Assembly (NCBI RefSeq): GCF_029227915.1
Contig: NC_079880.1
Location: forward strand, 31,055,501-31,119,500
Origin: Hydractinia symbiolongicarpus
Lineage: Eukaryota > Cnidaria > Hydrozoa > Anthoathecata > Hydractiniidae
Length of the DNA stretch: 64,000 nucleotides
Direction: 5' to 3'
The notes beneath the pieces were generated by a model. That model made no database searches, was not told where the DNA came from, and saw only the letters and a list, made by a program, of their open reading frames with translations. This document shows, one piece after another, positions 1 through 11,468 of this stretch. Numbering within the stretch: the first letter of the stretch is position 1; every line of letters begins with the position of its first letter. The position numbers and the translations under genes are program-made.

Positions 1-1300
1 GGAAATATGGCAAAACCTGAATAGCAAAAACATGTTATATAAGTCATGTTTATTTTATTTTATTTTCTTGTTTAGAATATTCGGTATAGTTAAAAGCCAA
101 TTACATTTTCCCCTGAAAATTTTGCTTCTTTTGAGGGAGTATAAATGTCCTCTTTAAACCGCTGATATATTTTGTAGTAAAATAGGGCATCTAAAGTGTA
201 GCCAGAAATAATCAAGTTATAGATGATTTGACAAAGAAGAAGAAAAAGGTACACGTGCTAGCTTATTACATCGAAAACAATCTTTGGAAATTCATTTTAC
301 GCCATCTTATTCCTTTCCGACCAATGCGTGCAAGATACTGTATTTACAAATTAATGAATATTTAACAGTTACCCAACGCACTTTTTGGTCAAATTTAATT
401 TTGCAGTCCTTAGAGATTTGCTGAAGTACAGGCACAAGTTGTCAGAATTTTTCTTTCGGCTTATCCATTGGGTTTTGCGGAACATCAAACGGCTAACGAG
501 AACATTAATTTCTGCAGATTTGAGAACAGTGTGCCATAAGTGTTTTGCAATATGTAAAGAAGAGGAGGAAGAAACATAGGTATTAACTCTTTCGTGCATA
601 ATGGGCAGTTTTTGCGCTACCACCTAAAGGGGAAAAAGCCTCCCTCTGGTTACAGCGCGCCTGATTGAAAGCCTGTTTGAACGTAAGCGGTTGGCGAGAA
701 GCGATTTTTGTTTAGAAAATTCCTTACATGCCCTCTGTTCACGAGCTGGACAGTTCCGAAGTCTCTGCAAAGACTAAATAAGCTCACCTCTATTTTATAT
801 TGACAAAAAAGGTGCAAATACTTCAACCGAAAGCTCTTTAAATTTGCTGGCACAATACGCCTCCATACGAATGTCGTTCTCTTCGCGTTACTGCAATTCA
901 CATTAAACCACGTGATTCCAATAGCATGCACGGTTAAATCTAAACATGATCACCGTTTCAAGATTTAAAGGGTTCGAGGTGTTGATACAGCAATAAAATT
1001 GAGTGACAATTATCCAGTGCGCATTGCGTATAGAATGTTTTTAAACAAAATGACTTTACGGGTAATTCGCAATGCATTATGGTAGTTATATTCTACAGTT
1101 TTCTCTCCCAGAAGCGAAGGTTTGTAAATAAATAACGGCATCCTTTTTATTGTGGCGATAATAACAAAAGCCATTATTGTTTGTGTTAATTTTCAAATCT
1201 CCTCAAGAAAATCATTATCTCCCTTATCCGAAACACGTGTTATTGATGTAAGCATTTAAAAATTGTTAGTTAGTGAGGTTTTAGAAGTGAAAGCAGTTGA
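1..1300. other. no recognisable gene
   Basis: AT-rich sequence with only short open frames on both strands (for example 369-623 minus and 650-931 minus). None has a domain I recognise or convincing splice signals. I see no repeat structure here. Confidence 0.5.
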
Positions 1301-1624
1301 ATGGAGGTAATAAATAATGATACAGATTTAGATATAATTTTAAGCTCTTCAGACCTTGGGCCTAACTTTTCTCAAAGCTCTTGTGTGGTACTAGGACCTG
1401 TTTTAAAAGAATTAACAAATGTCGAGAGGGAAGAAGTGGAGGAAAGAACACACGAAGATATCAGTCAATGGTCGACTGATCTTGCAGCTATGTCTGCGAT
1501 CACCCAGAAGAAAATTCACCAATATTTAATTCTTGGAAATAGCTGTGATAGCAAGCCGAAGGGTGCTACAAAGCATAAAATTCTTGGATACCAACTATTC
1601 AAAGAAAGCAACGTGAAAAAGTGA
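1301..1624 (+). CDS. unrecognised 107-residue open frame, possible first exon or transposon fragment
   Basis: An ATG-started frame of 107 residues with an acidic, serine-rich N-terminal half (about residues 1-60) and a basic C-terminus (GATKHKILGYQLFKES near the end). The composition looks more like coding DNA than the surrounding AT-rich sequence. After the stop, a +1-shifted frame continues with a similar basic, valine-rich character (VIVKSNVKAEK), which suggests a frameshift rather than a true end. I do not recognise the family with confidence; a link to cnidarian SWIM-type zinc-binding proteins is a weak guess. It overlaps the 3' end of the THAP remnant on the other strand (1599-1624). 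No promoter or polyadenylation signal could be assigned. Confidence 0.3.
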   Translation: MEVINNDTDLDIILSSSDLGPNFSQSSCVVLGPVLKELTNVEREEVEERTHEDISQWSTDLAAMSAITQKKIHQYLILGNSCDSKPKGATKHKILGYQLFKESNVKK

Positions 1625-2124
1625 TAGTTAAAAGTAATGTTAAGGCTGAAAAATAAACTTGGTTCTTGGTTTGCTGGCTGGTTGGTTTGATAGTTTTTGG
1701 GGCTATTGTGGGAATATTGATCATATATGTCTTTTTTCCACCAGTAAAATGAGCAGAGAAAACTCTATGCGATGTAAAAGGTACAAAATGCTTTCTACTG
1801 ATCATAAAAAGCCATTTCTGTCAAAGCTCTGAGTGTTTGGGAATGACATAAGTCTGGATTCTTTTTTGAGTTGATTTGACAGAGAGGTACACAGCAAGTT
1901 ATCCCTCCACCTTTACTTTTAGCTTGCGATAAAAAGCTTGAACTTGATGAAAAGTTTGAGCCAATGCTTGCAGGAGAGTCCAAGTTTTGAAAAAAACTGT
2001 TGTCTTGATTATAATTTTGTATATGGCTCTGGCTTTGAGTAGAATTAAGGATGAAGTGTACTTGTTCCGCCATCTTTGTTACTGCGAATGGTTTGTTTAT
2101 CTTTTTGCGGAATACAACTACCAT
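1599..2124 (-). pseudogene. THAP-domain zinc finger protein remnant
   Basis: THAP domains are C2CH zinc-coordinating DNA-binding domains found in transcription factors and P-element transposases. On the minus strand the first zinc ligands are visible as CCVPLCQINSKKNPDL (about 1870-1900). About 80 bases further on, in another frame, ISRKHFVPFTSHRVFSAHF and GGKKTYM (about 1700-1805) match the second half of a THAP domain. Two defects are visible. There is a frame change near 1795-1805, so no single frame carries the whole domain. At the usual C-S-x-H pair the sequence reads F-S-A-H, so the third zinc-ligand cysteine is missing. A Ser/Gln-rich, low-complexity segment precedes the domain at the N-terminus. 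It could be a host gene relic or a piece of a P-like transposon. I am fairly sure of the domain and unsure of the parent gene. Confidence 0.65.
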
Positions 2125-3733
2125 TATGCATTGCGAATTAGTCGTATAGGGAGGGTGCGACTTTCGTAACTTTCAAAAAATTGGTTTGAATCCTGAAAAG
2201 TTATATCAGATTTTAGATTTAAGCATTGACAGTAATTAATAAGACCATGACTTCTTGCTTGGAATATAGAGACATTGCGTTGACAATATTTATACCTCAC
2301 CTGGTATATTCCACTTTATGGTAACTGCGGCTTGATGATTGTGTAATGCCAGATCATGGAGACGTGCCACGAGGTTCCGAGTATTCTTATTGGAAAGTCT
2401 TTTCACAATGTGTACACTTTTTTGACCAACTGGTAAATTCAGTTTCGACACTGGAACAAAGAGTTATTGGATTATTAAAGAACGAATCAAAAATACATGA
2501 TAAAATTTACATTATAAAAGTACGTGACTCAGAGAAAAATTTGATAAGTAGAGCTTCAAGCGTTTGGACTATGGTTTTGATATATATATTTTCTATTGTA
2601 CATTAGCTATATGTATAAAAGTTTCTTAATGTTGAAGATTTCTAAAAATTTGGTCTTTCTGAGCCTAAGGTAAAAACAAACATGTATATAATCGTTTCCA
2701 AAAAATGAAGGTGATCGATTAATTTCTAAGAACCTGGAAATAATTTCCCGATAAAGAATTATTTTCGTTGGACACCATTCTTGTTCCGCTTTAAATAAAA
2801 TATGTCACTGGCCCATGCAAAATTGCGTCCGTAACATACTGCGGTACTGCCAATGCAGAAACCCCAGCAAATGTTTGATCAAGGCGAAAATGAAATCGTT
2901 TGATCGACTGCCATGGAGCACGTGGGAACTTTGTTTTTTATATGATTCATTATACAATTTAACCGAAAGTGGCGTCTAAAATTTTTCGCTTGCGAACCTA
3001 GGGGACTAAGTCCCACGCTCCGCAACACTTTCTATATTGATTTCTATTGAAACAATTTTTATATTTTTTTTTATCTAAGTGTCATGTAAATATAAAATAA
3101 AAAAATCTACATGCGTTCTATGTTGTTCTTATACAAGATATGCAAGATATAAAAAAATCATAAAGAAAAGCTTTTGTATTTAAAAATCCTTTTTTACAGG
3201 GATATCCATTACGTCATATTATCTGAACAATAGGGCCTATAGCAGCACAGGGTATGAAGGAGGACTGTTTGAAATTTAGAATGATTAAACAACACCACGA
3301 ATTCTAAAAAGTTTTCTATGAACATCTACCTGATTTGACATAATGGATGCAGCTAAAATACACAAAGGAAATTTTTCCGACATTTTTTAAATAGGACAAC
3401 AAAAATTCAAGTTGAGTTCGGCACATTTGTGAAAAATGGCCATGACGCATCAGTAACAGTAAGCACAATTCAAAAATTTGGCCTCTCTCTGAAACATTTG
3501 CAAGCCGCGTGAATCTGATATAAAAATAGCCTATGCAATTACTTATGGTTCGAACTTCGAAATTTGCTGTCCTATCTGCACATTTTTTAATTAAGATTGA
3601 GCTACCGGTTGCATGCACTATGGCCTTAATGTAAAAATATTGTTAGAAAGTCATAGAAATCACGCAGGTTAAGTAAATACGTCATTGAATCATTTGTTAA
3701 GTTGTATACTTGAAGAAAACATTAATAACTTAC
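2125..3733. other. no recognisable gene
   Basis: Contains an 86-residue plus-strand frame (2346-2606) and a 100-residue minus-strand frame (3316-3618), neither with a recognisable domain. Further 3' exons of the minus-strand anosmin-like gene should lie to the left of 3734, but I could not find a convincing one here. Confidence 0.4.
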
Positions 3734-5715
3734 ATAATGGCTTCGTTGTAAGTATAAGCTTCGCTCTTTGTCCCCTTAAAAGTAACTTGTGGGCACGTGA
3801 AACAGCAAAAACCTTGATTTGATACGTTGTGTTCGCCTCCACCTCATTCAGGACGGCGAATGTTCTATCAGCTGGAACGTTGATTGCATAATTCAGTGAC
3901 ACTGATGAGAATGATTTGGAAGGTATTGTCTTGAAGTAGACAACACGATATTTTTGGAGTACGCCATCTAAAAAAAAATAAATCAAAAGGTTTATTATGG
4001 CTAATTAAGTCGCTAACTTTCTCAAAATTGAAAAACAATTTGAAAGAATGATTTTAAAATACACAAGTTTACCGGAGAACAGCTTACGAACTTTTTTTAG
4101 ACGCAAGATTTCATTAGAAAAAATAGTAGGAATGGACCATCACTTAAAGAGGAATAATTCCAATTTAAAATGATATGTTAAGCATAATGAAAAAAAAGAA
4201 GAATACGAAACCATTATTTTTCTTTAGAAAAAAAGAAAAGTGAAACCAGCCAACTACTAAATGTGATCACTTTAGTTGGACAACGTTTTTCTCTGATCAG
4301 GTAGTTGACTGAGTTAGTTGACTTCTCCCCAGGAGTACTTTATCAACTTATAGATCAAATAGCCGATTATTCTTTTTAATGTCAAAACGGCATCTGAAAA
4401 ACGTTGGTATGCATTTTCTATGTTGATTGAATTTTAAACGTCACTTTCCCGCTGGACGTGATTTTGACGTTAGTGAGTAATTTTCAAGTGTTACCCTTAA
4501 AAAATGCAAATTAAATAGAATGTCAAACTTTCGTAAAAGAAAACAAAAACAAAAACGATAAATTTGCTTTTAACGAATATTAGCTCAAGAAGAACCATTT
4601 ACCTATTTTAGCGGGCAAACTCCATGTTAAGAGCGTTCGTCTTTTACCATTGTCGAGTTCAGAAATGTTTATATGAAGATTCTGCGGTCTGCTTGGTCTT
4701 TCAAATGGCAGCGGTAGCTTAATGACCTGACTCGGCTCACTATATCCTGTGTAACCATCCTCAGACACAGCTGCAACACGAAATTGATACCACGCACCAG
4801 CATGTAATTCTTTCAGCTGGCGATGCAGCTTTGGAGTCTAAAATTTGAAGATCCTTCTGTGTCAATAGGGTAAAGTTACTAATCCCACGCTTGTTTTTCG
4901 CTAATTGTAAGCTGCTCTCTCTTTAAAAAGTATTGACAATACTGCAGAGATCAGTTTCAATCGGTAAAAATAGAAAAGCATCTTGGTATAAAAAGGCCAA
5001 GCTGCTCAACCTAATCCAAGTTATAACATAAACCAAATGTTACCTGACCAGCAGGCTCCCAAAATGAGAAATAAGTTTCTTTGTAAGACTTCATAGAGTA
5101 TCTACTCTCTATTACAAACTGTATTCCGAACCGTTTAAATGAGCTTCGCCTTTTTATCATACGCCAAGTCAGCATGCATGTTTCAGAGTCGACATGATCA
5201 ACACGAAGATCAACAGGTACTGAAAAAGGAAGAGACCGCATGTATGACAATCTATAGTATGAAGCACAGGTTCGTATGCCTATCTATAGAATGAAGCGCG
5301 GGTTCGTATAAATGATTATCCACAGTATGAAGCACAGGTTTGTATATATCATTATCTATGAAGTCGCAGGTTCGTCAATATATAGCTAGTCCTTACAGGT
5401 AACCAAAATGAGCCGAAATTGCAATAATTTTTTCGTGCTTACATGTAGTTCACATGCACTATACCTTTGTGAACATGCGCAATAGCTTTAAGGAAATTTC
5501 CTTCGTCATTTGTATTATAAATATCATGCCAGTAGGTAGCAGAAAAAACTTACCATCTCTGTTTTCTTTAAATGTTGGCGGTACACACACTGTTTTTTTG
5601 TGTTCTGTTACGCAACACTTCTCATCTACTGGACATTCCCAATCGTGAAAACATAGATCGAACATCAAATACTTAGGGACATTAACAGCTGCTGGACAAC
5701 TTCCAGACTTCCTTC
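3734..5715 (-). CDS. anosmin-1-like WAP / fibronectin type III protein, four internal exons
   Basis: Four exons read right to left: 5554-5715, 5044-5219, 4603-4837 and 3734-3967. All introns have GT..AG ends on the minus strand (donors GTAAGT at 5553 and 3733; acceptors TTTCAG at 5220 and TTTTAG at 4838), and phases match at each join (1, 0, 1). Exon 1 encodes a WAP four-disulphide-like core (GSCPAAVN, DWECPVDEKCC, VCVPP). Exons 2-3 make a fibronectin type III domain (DLRVDHVDSETCMLTW, then WYQFRVAAVSEDGYTGYSEP). Exons 3-4 start a second one (RPQNLHI, LLTWSLPAKI, QKYRVVYF, then TYQIKVFAVS). WAP followed by FN3 repeats is the layout of anosmin-1, a secreted, heparan-sulphate-binding matrix protein that modulates FGF signalling. 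The signal peptide, Cys-box and later FN3 exons are not found, so the gene is partial here. Of the eight WAP cysteines, the second and seventh are absent. Other WAP/FN3 proteins cannot be excluded. Confidence 0.72.
5240..5390. repeat. degenerate tandem repeat in the intron upstream of the FN3 exon
   Basis: Three to four imperfect copies, about 35-55 bases each, of a unit with the core AGTATGAAGCACAGGTTCGTA (seen at about 5256, 5290, 5320 and 5360, each changed). It lies in the intron between the WAP exon and the first FN3 exon. Confidence 0.6.
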
Positions 5716-7053
5716 CTGTAAAGAAGAACACCACTAGACACCAAAGCTTTAGTTTAGGGGTTTGGGATCGTCTTCTAGTTAAACATAACCGAGGACTGAT
5801 GTTGTTACTTTTCTAGTCCTTTTCTGACTGTGTTCTATTTTGTTCTTGAATGCAACAAATTCAAAAACAAATCTTGTTTTAACATAGGATTTTGTAATTG
5901 TCCTCTTTTATTTTACCTTGAAAACATATCAATAGAAATCATGGGCACGAAATTGTCACGCATGCTATCTGCTCAACTTATCTGGCGCTGGCAGCGAGAA
6001 AACGAAAGTTCTCCTGGCTTGTCAGTTCTGCTTTTTAAATAGCTGTGTTGAACTAAGGTCGTTTTGGAGCACAATTAATTTAATTAATTGTAATTAAGTT
6101 AATTTTGGAGGACAGTGAGATGTATAAAAACGTAACAAGTTATTTTTTAGCTACCCAGTTGGCATTTTTTTTTTAAATTTTAAGAGGTGACACAACTCAA
6201 CGAGTTCATTTCATGGTGCACTTCCTGTTCCCTTGGTATTTAGGTGACTTTAATGACATTTACGTGGCAAGGTGAACATTCGGTTTTTAAATTATACGCA
6301 AAAACTATTTTCGTCATGCTTCTCAGATTTTTTTCTAATTAACGATCTTGTTGTCGAAAGTTACTTAATGGTCACAAGAAGTGAAAACCCACTTGCATAC
6401 GCATACAGAGTTTCAGCAAAATACAAACAGAGAAAAAGTGTGATTAACGGATTGAGCTGAATGTCACCAGCCTAATTCAGCTAGAGAGGCAATCGCTGCT
6501 CAACAGCAAAAGAAAAATATTTAGATTGTGTACTATATACATTTACATCAAATTATTTTATGTGTGACATGAATCAAGATACTTTTAATTTTACTGCTTT
6601 CTAGTTGTGCTTATTTAAACACCCGGCACTTGCATTTCATGTCTCCATGTACATTGTTTCTATGCATGCTGCCAGACTGCTAACTGCCCATGTTTCTTGT
6701 TAAATCTTATGGTTGTCTTCCAAAAAAATATGTAATGCAACAAGATCATGTTGACGGGGTTGCTTAAAGTGGCAATAATAATGCGTTGGAACTTATTATG
6801 GTATGCCACACCTCAAAGTACGTCTAAAGTTTTTGCTACATACCGAAGAAGACGGATTTCTGCATAGTTACATAAAAACGAAAGGAAAATTATACGTTTT
6901 TTTTAATATCTATTTTTAAACTTCCTGTTACCTGCAGTAATGACGTTTTTAAGAAACGCGCATGAATCATGACATGTACTGATGAATGGGTAAACATGGC
7001 GCGATTCCTAAGAAAAAAATATTGGAAATAAAAACATAGAAAAATTGAAAGAA
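5716..7053. other. no recognisable gene; probable upstream intron of the anosmin-like gene
   Basis: AT-rich sequence with short frames (5830-6042, 6272-6460) that lack recognisable domains. It presumably holds intron or 5' sequence of the minus-strand gene. An AATTAATTTAATTAATT run sits at about 6073-6090. Confidence 0.4.
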
Positions 7054-7164
7054 CTAGTCGTTAGCCCGTGGAAAAATCCACGGGTTCGCCCGTCTTTTTT
7101 ATACCGTAAAAGATTCCATTTTGCGTGACACCCGGACAGACGTATACGGGTATTATTATATAGA
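7054..7164 (-). mobile_element. solo miniature Helitron-like element (111 bp)
   Basis: Read on the minus strand, it begins TCTATATAATAATACCC, contains GTCTGTCCGGGTGTCACGC, and ends with a perfect hairpin (CCCGTGG, six-base loop, CCACGGG) seven bases before the terminal CTAG. The flanking bases are A before the 5' end and T after the CTAG, as expected for Helitron insertion into an AT dinucleotide. It shares both ends with the units of the 8.8-17.6 kb array but has almost no interior. Confidence 0.75.
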
Positions 7165-8827
7165 TAGATAGAAATCGATGCGAATAAAAAGTTTATTTCA
7201 GTTTGGCAGCAAAAGTTAATGACAACTGCCGCAAACTTTAATTTCACATGTTTTTATGAGCAAGTAGAAATCTTTAATCAAGCCTAAGTAACGATTCTTG
7301 TAGGGTTCCCAAAAGAAATCAAACCATGAATAGGCTTACGACATGCTTATTAGAGTAACTTCTATTTTTATAAATTTAAAAGAAAATACACTAGAACGAT
7401 TTACAAGATTAAGCAATATGCCTAGAAAAATGTCCCTATCTAAGCACGTATATGCTTATAAGCGTTTTACTTTTGCACAATTAGTTTATGAAGTATCTAA
7501 TCTTGCGTGATTTTAAATTCAATTAGAGTCAATGTCCTCATTTTTCGCCTTATTTAAATTTTTCAAGCTGCATGTTGTTATTTTTAACTATTGGTGAAAG
7601 TAGAGAAAATAACGCATTGTTTGGTACTTCATTGTACCTCTTGTTAGAGAGGAAAGTAATGTCGTTTTATTAATTTTTTTATAGAAGTGGAAAAAAGCTG
7701 CAGCACCTGAAAGAAAACTAATTTGGTACAGAAAACAGAATGGACGCTTTTGTTCAATTTGTATCTCTTCATTAGAAATCCTTATATTGTATTCAATCAC
7801 AAGTGATGAGAAATGATGTTATTATTCCCATTTACTACGGAATCTAATTGCATTATTACACGTTACGAAACCCTAACTGGACAATTACTTACACAGAGCT
7901 GGCTACAGTCAAATCTTGCTGTAAGTATCAACTGGTTAAAACAAACTCTTTGACACTAAAAAAAGAGAGTACAATAATTTATTTTGTCGGAACATGCAAT
8001 CTTTGAAATAAGAAAAAAGGTGTAACCCAATACTTATACACAAATAAAAATACTAAGTAAATAAATAATTGTTCTTACAGTTACGTAATCATTGCTGAAA
8101 AGTATTTTTCCATGAAAAACTGAACTGAAAAATATTTCACGCAATTCAAAATTACGAAACAACAAAAGCAATTTAACGCAATTCTACAAAATACCTGCAA
8201 AGTTATTTTTACCTCAAATAGGACATTTAGCAAAAAAAATACATGAGCAGAAAAACAACATACATGGAGACTTCCATCTCTTTTTATTTCAAGTGTTTGC
8301 AAACAGATATAGTTTTCGCATTTTAACATCATTACCAGTGAAAACTTACTTAGGTTTCCAACTCTCCATTTACGTTTTTGACGTAGACCAGTACGTTGTT
8401 TTTGTGTATTTTCCTGACCAGATATCCTATTCAGGGCATAATTTTTAAAAATTTATTGGTTAATTTCCAGAATTGCGGCAAATTATTTTTCGACTTTCGT
8501 GCGGACCCAAATAAATCATTCTATTAGATATTATCACCGCGTCTGCGATATTTCTGGGTTATGTTTCATCATACCTCTTTACACATATGATCTTTGTGTG
8601 TGCACTTTAATGGCCTCCATTTCCACTTTCCACGTTCACGACTGGAACTATCGATCAAGTACTAAATTACAACATCAAAACGACAGCTGTGAATTTGCAT
8701 TCTTTAATGCTTCAATGCATACAATAAAATCAATCTATACCAAACACCAACGGGATCTTTAAAAACTGTCAACTTTAGAGAGATGTCTGCCAAATAAAGG
8801 GCCTTGCCAAATAACAGTATAATATTA
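7165..8827. other. no recognisable gene
   Basis: AT-rich, with short frames only (7588-7800 minus, 8081-8332 minus, 8499-8762 plus). No domain, splice pattern or repeat was recognised. Confidence 0.4.
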
Positions 8828-9401
8828 CTAGTCGATAAGGCCCGTGGAAAAATCCACTCAGGCAGGATAACAGAAAACAACCGTCATTTAAATTTAGCTG
8901 ACGTCCGCCGAGACGTGTCAGAACACAAAAAAAATTTTTTTTATGAATTTGTATGCCTGTTGCCTTCATCGTATAGATCTTGAAACGCTGATCAAGAAAA
9001 TGTATAGGATCATGTACTTTTGACAAAGGGTTGCATAGATATTGGGGTTTGAAGGTTTTTTGGATGACGTCATCAACCCGTCCATTCCGAAACGGATTTG
9101 GGGACCTAGGTTTGGGAAACTTACCCAAATTGGTCCCAGGTGGTCCCTAGTTACCCACGCGATAAAAAATAATTGACGTCACCACCTCGTTTATAAGTTA
9201 TTTGGCCTCAAAGTTTTAAGTGCACTGTAATGGCTTCGCTAATCTTAATTAACTTTCATTTAACGTCAATTTTAAAGTTTGGTACATTACAGAACAATTT
9301 TATAGGCTGTGTTTTATAGAATTTGTTAAAGAACATTGTAAAGAATATAATCCATTTTGCAAAAGTGACAGAAAGACAGAACTGGCGTATTATTATATAG
9401 A
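8828..9401 (-). mobile_element. Helitron array unit 1 (short type A)
   Basis: A 574-base unit with the common module GTTGCCTTCATCGTATAGAT, a CCATTCCGAAACGGATTTGG segment and several TGACGTCA-like palindromes. This is the terminal 3' unit and its CTAG touches host DNA. Confidence 0.75.
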
Positions 9402-10136
9402 CTAGTCGATAAAGCCCGTGGAGTAATTCACTTAGGCAGAAGGACAATATAAAAATAGATAGTTTTAGATTTTTTTGCTGACGTCAGCACAGCAAATTCA
9501 AAATAACTTAATCGAGAAACTTGTTTTCATGTTTCCTCCATTGTGTAGAGCTTACACTGCTGATCAAGAACATGTATATGATCGTGTGGTTTTGATGAGC
9601 GGTTAGTGAAATATAAGGGTTTAAAAATTTTGCTGACGACCCGTCAAAACCCAAAATTTTTTTTTAGAAATTTGTATACCTGTTGCCTTCATCGTATAGA
9701 TCTTGAAACACTGACCAAGAAAATGTATAGGATCATGTACTTTTCACAAACGGTTGCAGAGATATTAAGGTTTAAAGGTTTTTTAATGACGTCATCAACC
9801 CGCCCATTTTGAAACGGATTTGGTGACCCAGGTTTGGGAAAATTACCCAAATTGGTCCTAGGTGGTCCCTAGTTACCCACGCGGTGAAAAATCATTGATG
9901 TTACCACCTCGTTTCCAAGTTATTTGGCCTCAAAGTTTTAGGCGCACTGTAATGGCTTTATTAATTTAATATACTTTCCTTTGACGTTAATATTATTTTA
10001 ACGTTAAAGTTTGGTAAATTACAGAACAATATTATGGGCTATGTTTACAGAATTTATCAAAGAAAATAGTGAAGAATATAATCCACTTTGCAAAAGTCAC
10101 AGACAGACAGACAGAACTGGCGTATTATTATAGAGA
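9402..10136 (-). mobile_element. Helitron array unit 2 (type B)
   Basis: 735 bases. Like unit 1 but with about 150 extra bases near the CTAG end that hold a second diverged copy of the 'Cctgttgcc..gtgtagagct' module, so the inner part is itself duplicated. Confidence 0.75.
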
Positions 10137-10725
10137 CTAGTCGATAAGGCCCGTGGAAAAATCCACTCAGGCAGGATAACAGAGAAAAACAACCGTCATT
10201 TAAAGTTTGCTGACGTCAGCACAGACCTGTCAGAACATAAATAAAATTTTTTTTTAGAAATTTGTATGCCTGTTGCCTTCATCGTATAGATCTTGAAATG
10301 CTGATCAAGAAAATGTATATGATCATGTATCTTTGACAAACGGTTGCAGAGATAAAGGTTTAAAGGTTTTTTGATGACGTCATTAAACCGTCCATTCCGA
10401 AACGGATTTGGGGACCCAGGTTTGGAAAACTTACCCAAATTGGTCCCAGGTTGTCCCTAGTTACCCACGTGGTGAAAAAACATTGACGTCACCACCTCGT
10501 TTCCAAGTTATTTGGCCTCAAAGTTTAAGTGCATTGTAATGGCTTCACTAATCTTAATTAACTTTCCTTTGACGTCAATACTATTTTATCGGTAAAGTTT
10601 GGTAAATTACAGAACAATTTTATAGGCGATGTTTTATAGAATTTGTTAAAGAAAATTTTGAAGAATGTAATCCACTTTGCAAAAGTGACAGACAGACACA
10701 CGGAACTGGCGTATTATTATATAGA
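10137..10725 (-). mobile_element. Helitron array unit 3 (type A)
   Basis: 589 bases, nearly colinear with unit 1. Confidence 0.75.
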
Positions 10726-11468
10726 CTAGTCGATAAGGCCCGTGGGGTAATCCACTTAGGCAGAGGGACAATGGAAAATAGGTTTTTTAAGATTTTTTGC
10801 TGACGTCAGCAGTGCAGGTACAAAAAAAATTGGCGAAGTTTAGTTTATTCGTTGCCTGTACTGTGCATAGACTGAAACGCTGATGAGAAAAATGTTCATT
10901 ATCATGTGCTATTGACGAATTCGACAAACGCCTAAGGAGATATAAGGTTTTAAAAATTTTGCTGACGTCAGCAATGAACCGTCAAAACCCAAAATTTTAA
11001 GTTCGTATACCTGTTGCCTTCATCGTATAGATCTTGAAGCACTGATTAAGAAAATGTATAGGATCATGTACTTTTGGTAAACGGTTGCAGAGATATTAGG
11101 GTTTGAAGATTTTTGATGACGTAATTAACCCGTCCATTCCGAAACGGATTCGGAGACCCAGGTTTGGAAAACTTACCCAAAGTGGTCCCAGGTTGTCCCT
11201 AGTTACCCACGCGGTGAAAAAACATTGACGTCACCACCTCGTTTCCAAGTTATTTGGCCTTAAAGTTTTAAGTGCATTGTAATGGCTTCACTAATCTTAA
11301 TTAACTTTCCTTTGACGTCAATACTATTTTATCGGTAAAGTTTGGTAAATTACAGAACAATTTTATAGGCGATGTTTTATAGAATTTGTTAAAGAAAATT
11401 TTGAAGAATGTAATCCACTTTGCAAAAGTGACAGACAGACACACGGAACTGGCGTATTATTATAGAGA
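10726..11468 (-). mobile_element. Helitron array unit 4 (type B)
   Basis: 743 bases with the same duplicated inner module as unit 2, so types A and B alternate in units 1-4. Confidence 0.75.

Noticed and set aside
8775-9128. 117-residue minus-strand frame with MGKFPKPRSPNPFRNGRVDD
   Set aside because: The same text recurs at 10196-10438 and 45837-46031 with different frame ends. It is a Helitron unit read in one frame, with no sign of protein selection.
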